The notes beneath the pieces were generated by a model. It was not told where the DNA came from. It did not search any database and worked only from the letters and a program-made list of their open reading frames with translations. 13,307 nucleotides of DNA. It comes from Bacteroidota bacterium (lineage in GTDB: Bacteria > Bacteroidota > Bacteroidia > Bacteroidales > Bacteroidaceae). Positions 8,353 to 13,307 of this stretch are shown in pieces. The translations under genes were made by a program, and so were the position numbers. Position 1 is the stretch's first letter; each line of letters begins with the position of its first letter. The stretch is taken from contig JAEXAJ010000106.1 of the NCBI GenBank assembly GCA_023458215.1, forward strand, positions 1-13,307, read 5' to 3'.

Positions 8353-10383
8353 ATGAAAACAACTATTTTACTTCTCTTTTTGTCCCTATCGGCTTCTTTA
8401 TGGGGGCAGGATCCTTGGAAAATTATTGCTACCGACATTAATCCGGATAATTATTACGGGGTAACTGTGGGTAATGGAATGTTGGGCATTGTGTCGTCGG
8501 CGCAACCGTTCTGTACAGACAATGTAGTGCTGGCAGGAAGCTATGATAAATATGGGCGTGGGCGGGTCAGCAACTTTCTTAATGGATTTAATATGCTGAA
8601 TACCTCGGTCTCAATAGATGGTAAAAGTATCAACAGTAGGAATATATCCGGTTTTACACAAACACTGGATATGAAGCAGGCCATGCATACTTCTCATTTT
8701 TCTTTCGGCGAGAAAGCGGATATCACTTACTCTTATTTGGCTTTGAGACAATTACCTTATTGCGCGCTATTAGTGATCGAGGTAGAACCGAAGGCTGACT
8801 TGACTCTCTCTGCCGTGAATATACAGGAAATCCCTGATGCTTTTCGTGACGGGCAGATGTTTTATAATGAAATCAATCGCAGGCACGCGGCTATAAAACT
8901 GCTGACTACCCAAGCCAAAAGTCCTACCGGTCGTCTGACGGTTTGCGCTTCGTCTGCTTTCCTGTTTCCTGAAAAGGCAGGAGAGGAGCCTCGTGTTATT
9001 CATAACACGCCGAACAGCAATAGTCATCAGATGCGTTTCTCCCGTAGCTTGCAGAAAGGGGAGAAATACCGTTTCTGCATTGTTGGTTCCACCTTGACCT
9101 CCGCCCATCATCCCGATCCGATGAATGAAGTGGAACGTCTCACGGTATTTGCTCATCTTGAAGGTTATGATCGGCTTGTTGCACGTCATTTGTCACAATG
9201 GAACGAGTTGTGGCAGAGTGATATTCTTGTAGAAGGAGATGTACAGGCACAGCAAGATATTCATAGTATGATTTATCACCTCTATTCTTTTGTCCGCGAA
9301 GGTTCGGAACTTTCCATATCTCCGATGGGACTTTCCGGCTTAGGATATAACGGACACATCTTTTGGGATGCCGACACATGGATATTCCCGGCTTTGTTGA
9401 TGCTTAAACCGCAATTGGCCAAGTCTATGATCGAATATCGCTTCAACCGTCTGCAAGCTGCCCGTCAGAATGCTTTTGAACATGGTTTCCGTGGAGCCAT
9501 GTTCCCTTGGGAAAGTGCGGATAGCGGCTTTGAAGAAACACCGGTATGGGCACTTGCCGGAACTTTCGAACATCATATAACGGGTTGTGTAGCACTGGCC
9601 GCATGGAACTATTATCGGGTTACTCAAGACAAAGAGTGGTTGAAACAGAAAGGTTTTCCTATCCTGCAAGCTACAGCAGAATTTTGGTTGAGTCGGGTAG
9701 AAAAAGGAGAAGATGGGGCATATCATATAAGGAACGTAGTAGCTGCCGATGAATGGGCGGAGAACGTAGATGACAATGCCTATACAAACGGTGTGGCAAA
9801 ATTGAATCTTAAAGTTGCCTCGCAAGCTGCCAAATTGTTAGGAGAACCGGTGGTGCAGGCATGGGATGAGGTGGCCGAAGGACTGATAATTCTCTCTTTT
9901 TCCGATGGAGTGACACGCGAGCATAGTACTTACGAGGGTGCCAATATCAAGCAGGCGGATGTAAACCTTCTGTCTTATCCGCTGAAGTTGATTACAGACC
10001 CTTTACAGATAGAGAAGGACTTGGCTTATTATGAAACGAGGGTGCCCGAAAAGAACACTCCGGCTATGACACAAGCCATTTTCTCTTTGTTATATTCACG
10101 CCTCGGCAATGCAGAAAAGGCAGCCCATTTCTTTAAAGATGCCTATCTGCCGAATCTTAATCCACCTTTTAGGGTAATTGCTGAAACCAAAGGTGGTACT
10201 AACCCCTATTTTATAACCGGAGCCGGAGGGGTGTTGCAGGCAGTGATGATGGGGTTTGGAGGTCTGGCCATTTCAGATAAAGGTATTGTGCAAGAAAAGA
10301 CCGGAGTACTTCCTGAACAATGGAAAAGTCTTACTTTGAAAGGTATTGGAGTAAAAGGAGAGACATACTTACGGAAGAAGTAG
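8353..10383 (+). CDS. Secreted GH65-type alpha-glucoside hydrolase (kojibiose hydrolase-like)
   Basis: 676-aa protein with a signal peptide (about 1-18, SLWG before Q19), an N-terminal beta-sandwich part (about 20-270) and an (alpha/alpha)6-barrel. The segment HIFWDADTWIFPAL (325-338) is typical of GH65. ADEWAENVDDNAYTN (455-469) is the GH65 acid motif, with E457 as likely general acid. Near the C-terminus, AETKGGTNPYFITGAGG (600-616) has E601 as likely general base, as in GH65 hydrolases; phosphorylases instead bind phosphate here through a His/Ser-rich loop. The 144-residue gap between E457 and E601 matches my recollection of the Flavobacterium johnsoniae kojibiose hydrolase (E472, E616). 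It is therefore an inverting hydrolase, perhaps alpha-1,2-specific; trehalose, nigerose or maltose as substrate is not excluded. It starts 4 bp after GH13. Its last 53 bp overlap the 3' end of the sigma gene on the other strand. Confidence 0.88.
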   Translation: MKTTILLLFLSLSASLWGQDPWKIIATDINPDNYYGVTVGNGMLGIVSSAQPFCTDNVVLAGSYDKYGRGRVSNFLNGFNMLNTSVSIDGKSINSRNISGFTQTLDMKQAMHTSHFSFGEKADITYSYLALRQLPYCALLVIEVEPKADLTLSAVNIQEIPDAFRDGQMFYNEINRRHAAIKLLTTQAKSPTGRLTVCASSAFLFPEKAGEEPRVIHNTPNSNSHQMRFSRSLQKGEKYRFCIVGSTLTSAHHPDPMNEVERLTVFAHLEGYDRLVARHLSQWNELWQSDILVEGDVQAQQDIHSMIYHLYSFVREGSELSISPMGLSGLGYNGHIFWDADTWIFPALLMLKPQLAKSMIEYRFNRLQAARQNAFEHGFRGAMFPWESADSGFEETPVWALAGTFEHHITGCVALAAWNYYRVTQDKEWLKQKGFPILQATAEFWLSRVEKGEDGAYHIRNVVAADEWAENVDDNAYTNGVAKLNLKVASQAAKLLGEPVVQAWDEVAEGLIILSFSDGVTREHSTYEGANIKQADVNLLSYPLKLITDPLQIEKDLAYYETRVPEKNTPAMTQAIFSLLYSRLGNAEKAAHFFKDAYLPNLNPPFRVIAETKGGTNPYFITGAGGVLQAVMMGFGGLAISDKGIVQEKTGVLPEQWKSLTLKGIGVKGETYLRKK

Positions 10384-10945
10384 ACTGGATGCACTGACGT
10401 AATTTAGTCATGGCACGATGAATAAGATTTCTCGTTGATTGATAGTTCATATCCAATAGGGTAGGGAGTTCATTCAACGGGATTTCTTGTATATAATACA
10501 GATAGATAGCTTCCCGTTGGCGGGCGGAAAGCTCTTTCAACGCTTTGGCTAGTCGTTGTTTCATCTCTTCGTCATAGGGCGAATTTTCTTCTTCAAAAGC
10601 ATTCTGAGAAATAAGTTCTATTTCAAACCGGATATTGTCACCTTCCTCGATAGACAAAGTTGGATGGTTTTGGAATTGGTTAAACAGCGTTCGTTTCAAA
10701 GCGATAAAGAGATATCCTTTTACAGATACCGTTTCTCTAAGGTTGTGTCTGTTGTTGTAGAGCTTGATGAAAACATCTTGAATGGCATCTTTGATAAGCT
10801 CTATATCTGGTGTTATTTTCTTGCCATAGGCATACATTGCATCAGCATATTCTTCGAACAGGCATGCGAAAGCATCTTTGTCGGATGATAAAAATGCGTG
10901 CCAAAGCTCTTGTTCCGTTTGATATACCTTCTGCCTGATTTTCAT
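10331..10945 (-). CDS. ECF RNA polymerase sigma factor (likely PUL 1 regulator)
   Basis: 204-aa sigma-70 family, extracytoplasmic-function type. Region sigma-2 is at about 25-90 (FEEYADAMYAYG, then IKDAIQDVFIKLY, a typical Bacteroidetes ECF stretch) and region sigma-4 at about 122-176 (LSARQREAIYLYYIQEIPLNELPTLLDM and a helix-turn-helix ending ATMTKLR-like AMTKLR). The hydrophobic tail LLLLQYL is also common in Bacteroides ECF factors. The start ATG (10943-10945) sits just after a good promoter box. No FecR-type gene follows it: its 3' end runs 53 bp into the GH65 gene in tail-to-tail orientation. Because the PUL's anti-sigma gene lacks an adjacent sigma, this is the best candidate partner, with the pair split to the two ends of the locus. 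Alternatively it may serve genes elsewhere. Confidence 0.93.
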   Translation of the reverse strand: MKIRQKVYQTEQELWHAFLSSDKDAFACLFEEYADAMYAYGKKITPDIELIKDAIQDVFIKLYNNRHNLRETVSVKGYLFIALKRTLFNQFQNHPTLSIEEGDNIRFEIELISQNAFEEENSPYDEEMKQRLAKALKELSARQREAIYLYYIQEIPLNELPTLLDMNYQSTRNLIHRAMTKLRQCIQSTSSVSMSLLLLQYLSK

Positions 10946-10965
10946 TGGAGATAAAAATTACCCAC

Positions 10966-10996
10966 CAAATATACGTGATAGTTTTGAATTATTCAA
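10966..10996 (-). promoter_or_regulatory. Promoter of minus-strand ECF sigma gene
   Basis: On the minus strand, TATATTTG (10966-10973) is a perfect match to the Bacteroides -7 box TAnnTTTG. ACTTG ends 20 bp upstream of it (TTG at 10994-10996), near the expected place of the -33 TTTG element. This leaves a short leader of roughly 15 nt before the ATG. Confidence 0.6.
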
Positions 10997-11108
10997 GTGG
11001 AAGTTGACCGGATTCAATAGACCACCGACATTTAGTCTTTCTATAATTAAATCAGCGCAATCCGCTGTTTTTCTCCTCTCTTTATTATTCCTTTTAAAGC
11101 TAAAAGTG

Positions 11109-11116
11109 TATATTTG
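11109..11116 (+). promoter_or_regulatory. -7 promoter box of second ECF sigma gene
   Basis: TATATTTG matches the Bacteroides -7 consensus TAnnTTTG and lies 29 bp before the ATG at 11146, giving a leader of roughly 22-25 nt. I see no clear -33 TTTG at the usual distance. The same 8-mer serves the divergent sigma gene 136 bp away. Confidence 0.5.
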
Positions 11117-11145
11117 CCACTTTAATTAATTACCGGTAAAGTGCA

Positions 11146-11706
11146 ATGACCTTTAATTTAACTGAATTCAATCATTTTTTCATAGACTATCAGCAACGCT
11201 TTATTCACTTTGCCGATACCTATGTGCACGACGCTGCCGTTGCCGAAGACTTCGTTATTGAATCCATGATGTATTACTGGGAAAATAAAGACCGCCTGCC
11301 CGCCGATACCAATGTTCCGGCTTATGTGCTGACCGCCATTAAACATCGATGCATCGATCACCTGCGTAGTCAGCAGATACATCAGGATGCATCCGATGAA
11401 ATCTCGCGCATTTATTCTTGGGAACTATCGAGCCGCATTGTCACTCTGGAAGATTTCGAGCCTAATGAGATATTTACGAAAGAGATACAAGAGATTGTTG
11501 ATAAGACATTGGAAACCTTGCCCGAACAAACCCGACGGATTTTCGTCATGAGCCGTTATGAGAATAAACCTCATAAAGAAATAGCCGAACTACTGGCAAT
11601 AACTACCAAAGGTGTAGAGTTTCATATCTCTAAAGCCACCAAGGCTTTACGTATCGCTTTGAAAGATTATGTGCCTGCATCCATTATCTTCTTTTATTTG
11701 AATTAG
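11146..11706 (+). CDS. ECF RNA polymerase sigma factor (PUL 2)
   Basis: 186-aa ECF sigma factor. Sigma-2 spans about 10-75 (FIHFADTYVHDAAVAEDFVIESMMYYWENK, then AYVLTAIKHRCIDHLRSQ) and sigma-4 about 112-165 (LETLPEQTRRIFVMSRYENKPHKEIAELLAITTKGVEFHISKATKALR). This is the typical sequence of Bacteroides sigma factors paired with FecR anti-sigma proteins and STN-containing SusC transducers. The next gene on the same strand is such an anti-sigma factor, but 405 bp away, which is longer than usual. It is transcribed divergently from the other sigma gene and is only distantly similar to it, so this is not a recent duplication. Confidence 0.94.
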   Translation: MTFNLTEFNHFFIDYQQRFIHFADTYVHDAAVAEDFVIESMMYYWENKDRLPADTNVPAYVLTAIKHRCIDHLRSQQIHQDASDEISRIYSWELSSRIVTLEDFEPNEIFTKEIQEIVDKTLETLPEQTRRIFVMSRYENKPHKEIAELLAITTKGVEFHISKATKALRIALKDYVPASIIFFYLN

Positions 11707-12111
11707 TAGATACTTCTCTGAAATACTAAGAGTATTGCTGTTGCGCATTGCCGCTCATCGGCATCATCGTTACTCCTTGTCATCGGCAAGGTTATTCCTT
11801 TCCATGTTCAGCACTTACTGATATACTGCACAAGATGCCATCTTGTGTTGTATGAGATGCCATCTTGTGTAGCATAAGATGCCATCTTGTGCAGTGTTGG
11901 GTTACGTGTCTCTGTAGACAGGTAGTAGCCTTCCAACCGTTAGGAGTAAGTGATACATATCTTGCAAACGTTACATCCACCGAATCTCCTTATGCGTCTT
12001 TGTTAAAACAAAGATGTTTCCTTCAGGCAGATGAAAAATATTCATCGTTTTCACTAGGGAACTTCTTGCTTCGTTCGCTATTACTATAGATACGCAAAAC
12101 AAGAGCATATT
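11707..12111 (+). other. 405-bp gap between sigma and anti-sigma genes
   Basis: No convincing gene. It holds several small inverted repeats: AATACT-AAG-AGTATT (11722-11736), TGCCG-CTCAT-CGGCA (11749-11763), CCTTG/CAAGG (11775-11791) and TCTTTGT-TAAA-ACAAAGA (11997-12014). A 9-bp direct repeat TCATCGGCA occurs at 11755 and 11780. The main feature is the 22-bp palindromic repeat array at 11829-11894, listed separately. The short open frames here span the repeats out of register and have no recognisable product. The gap may hold an independent promoter or an RNA control element for the anti-sigma gene, but I find no TAnnTTTG box near 12112. Confidence 0.6.
11829..11894. repeat. Three tandem 22-bp units, each a palindrome
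   Basis: Three units begin at 11829, 11851 and 11873 with an exact 22-bp period. Unit 1 starts with CACAAGATGCCATCTTGTG, a perfect 9-bp inverted repeat around one C. Units 2 and 3 keep the right half unchanged and vary the left half (TATGAGATG, CATAAGATG). The array is also bounded by an inverted repeat: 11825-11837 pairs perfectly with 11883-11895. In RNA it can form either three small hairpins or one long one. In DNA, dimeric proteins could bind three sites spaced about two helix turns apart. Confidence 0.85.
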
Positions 12112-13059
12112 ATGGATAAAGATATACTATACCGCTTTTTCGAAGGACGTGCCACTGTAGACGAGATGAAATCGGTGAAAGAATGGTCCGAAGCTTCCGA
12201 AGAGAACAACAAACTCTTCCGTCGGGAGCGAAAGCTATTCAATGCAATGATTCTCGTGGGACATTCTAAAGAAACCGGTATATCGGCGAAAGAGATTAAA
12301 AAGAAGAACAATTTCATTCGGGAGTTCCTGAAGATAGCTTCTGTGGTAGTAATAACGGTAGGCATAACGGCTGCTTTGTTTTCAATAGGTGAAGATAAAG
12401 ACAATGTAAATATAGCAATGCAGACCATTACCGTTCCGGCCGGTCAGCGTGTGAACCTCGATTTACCCGATGGTTCAAACGTTTGGCTGAATGCCGGTAC
12501 CCGGATGCAATACCCCGTTTCGTTCATGAAAGGCAAACGTGAGGTTATACTGGACGGAGAAGCCTACTTTGAAGTGGCCCATAATGCCGAATGTCCGTTT
12601 GTAGTCCATACCGGTACGCTGGATGTAGAGGTGTTGGGAACAAAATTCAATGTGGAAGCCTATTCAAAGCGTAAAGTCTTTGAAACTTCGCTGATACAAG
12701 GCAAGGTTAGAGTGAAGTCGCTCCGGAATAACAATATCTCCGTGACGCTGCTTCCCAATCAAAAAACAACTCTGAAGGGTGGCAAGCTCGTAGTGAGCAA
12801 GATTGATGATTTCAACGTCTATCGTTGGAAGGAGGGACTATACTGCTTCAAGAGTAAACCTTTCGCCGAAATCATGCAAGACCTGGAAAGATACTACGAC
12901 CTGAAAATCCAACTGGACAAGCCGGGTATAGCCAAAGTAGCGTTAACAGGAAAGTTCCGCATCTCCGACGGACTGGATTACGCCCTTCGTGTTTTGCAAA
13001 ACGATGTAGCTTTTACTTATACGCGAGATAAAGAGAATGACGTCATTTATATAAAGTAA
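12112..13059 (+). CDS. FecR-type anti-sigma factor (PUL 2)
   Basis: 315-aa inner-membrane anti-sigma factor. The cytoplasmic N-terminal region (about 1-64; YRFFEGRATVDEMKSVKEW is typical of this family) binds the sigma factor. It is followed by one membrane segment (about 66-84), a periplasmic FecR domain (about 99-190; TVPAGQRVNLDLPDGSNVWL, LDGEAYFEVAHN, VEVLGTKFNVEAY) and a C-terminal DUF4974-type domain (about 230-315; YCFKSKPFAEIMQDLERYY). It is a more canonical member than the PUL 1 protein, whose N-terminal region differs. It lies between the ECF sigma gene at 11146-11706 and a susC-like gene beginning at 13279, the standard order. Partner assignment is by position. Confidence 0.95.
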   Translation: MDKDILYRFFEGRATVDEMKSVKEWSEASEENNKLFRRERKLFNAMILVGHSKETGISAKEIKKKNNFIREFLKIASVVVITVGITAALFSIGEDKDNVNIAMQTITVPAGQRVNLDLPDGSNVWLNAGTRMQYPVSFMKGKREVILDGEAYFEVAHNAECPFVVHTGTLDVEVLGTKFNVEAYSKRKVFETSLIQGKVRVKSLRNNNISVTLLPNQKTTLKGGKLVVSKIDDFNVYRWKEGLYCFKSKPFAEIMQDLERYYDLKIQLDKPGIAKVALTGKFRISDGLDYALRVLQNDVAFTYTRDKENDVIYIK

Positions 13060-13278
13060 CCCTTGGTACTAACCCTTTAATTTAAAGCAAAGCCTATGCA
13101 GTAATACCACATGAAAAACAAAGAAGCCGACAGATGTTTGCCCCATCCATCGGCCTCGTACTAACACAATTTTTTTAATTAATCGTATTAATAACTCATT
13201 TGCAAAGATATGAAAAACATTCCTTTGCCGGATATTTATTGCCCTAAAAATCCGGTAGTAAACCAATTATTTAGAATC
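13060..13278 (+). promoter_or_regulatory. Leader of second susC-like gene with conserved hairpin
   Basis: 219 bp between the anti-sigma gene and the second susC-like gene. A stem pairs 13126-13136 with 13144-13154 (9 of 11 pairs) around the 7-nt loop TTTGCCC. GCCTATG lies at 13092-13098, exactly 34 bp before the stem's GCCG, as in the first susC leader. The 21-nt hairpin core agrees with the first leader at 16 positions. A T run at 13170-13176, about 15 nt after the stem, makes partial termination possible here. Confidence 0.55.
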
Positions 13279-13307
13279 ATGCGAATATCTATATTCTTAT
13301 TATTCTT
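13279..13307 (+). CDS. Start of a probable SusC-like gene (cut by window end)
   Basis: The ATG at 13279 opens a frame reading MRISIFLLF, the basic start and hydrophobic core of a signal peptide, and continues past the window edge. Position after a sigma/FecR pair and a leader matching the first susC leader makes a SusC-type TonB-dependent transducer the expected product. Only nine complete codons are visible, so the call rests on context. Confidence 0.6.

Noticed and set aside
11722..11791. Intrinsic terminator after the second sigma gene
   Set aside because: The stems are only 4-6 bp and none is followed by a T run.
11829..11894. CRISPR array
   Set aside because: The 22-bp units abut with no unique spacers, and no cas gene is present.
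11865..12089. 74-codon open frame in the sigma/anti-sigma gap
   Set aside because: It begins within the repeat array, is Cys-rich and without a recognisable domain, and would end just before the anti-sigma gene by chance.
13111..13164. 17-codon mini-ORF (starts MKNKEAD) overlapping the second susC leader hairpin
   Set aside because: There is no counterpart in the first leader, so no support for it beyond being open.

Overview
The window looks like the chromosome of a Bacteroides-type bacterium (order Bacteroidales). The evidence is two SusC-type outer-membrane transporter genes (one cut by the window edge), a SusD-type lipoprotein, two FecR-type anti-sigma factors, two ECF sigma factors, TAnnTTTG promoter boxes, and a lack of Shine-Dalgarno sequences. 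I cannot name the species.

Layout. Bases 1-249 are the 3' part of ssrA (tmRNA), followed by a strong hairpin terminator (252-300). Next comes a compact polysaccharide utilization locus (PUL) on the + strand: anti-sigma factor (455-1528), STN-containing SusC (1645-4959), SusD (4979-6544), a secreted GH13 alpha-glucosidase-like enzyme (6666-8348) and a secreted GH65 hydrolase-like enzyme (8353-10383). An ECF sigma gene lies on the minus strand (10331-10945), tail to tail with GH65 and overlapping its last 53 bp. Across a 200-bp divergent promoter region, a second ECF sigma gene (11146-11706) begins a second system. It is followed by an unusual 405-bp gap with three 22-bp palindromic repeats, a second anti-sigma gene (12112-13059), and the first codons of a second SusC-like gene (13279 to the window edge).

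How the genes should work together. SusC and SusD would import an alpha-glucan oligosaccharide across the outer membrane. The GH13 and GH65 enzymes carry signal peptides without a lipobox, so they should cut it to glucose in the periplasm. The STN domain of SusC should report substrate passage to the FecR-type anti-sigma factor, releasing an ECF sigma factor. In PUL 1 the likely partner sigma is not beside the anti-sigma gene but at the far end of the locus on the other strand. GH65 has the residues of a hydrolase rather than a phosphorylase. It resembles the bacterial alpha-1,2-glucosidase (kojibiose hydrolase) type, so an alpha-1,2- or mixed-linkage gluco-oligosaccharide is a reasonable substrate guess.

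The most interesting unexplained structure is non-coding. Both susC leaders share a hairpin with a near-identical loop, and a GCCTATG box lies exactly 34 bp upstream of it in both. There is also the 22-bp palindromic repeat array between sigma and anti-sigma genes, and a nested inverted-repeat element between susD and the GH13 gene. No wholly new protein system is visible; the novelty candidates are regulatory.
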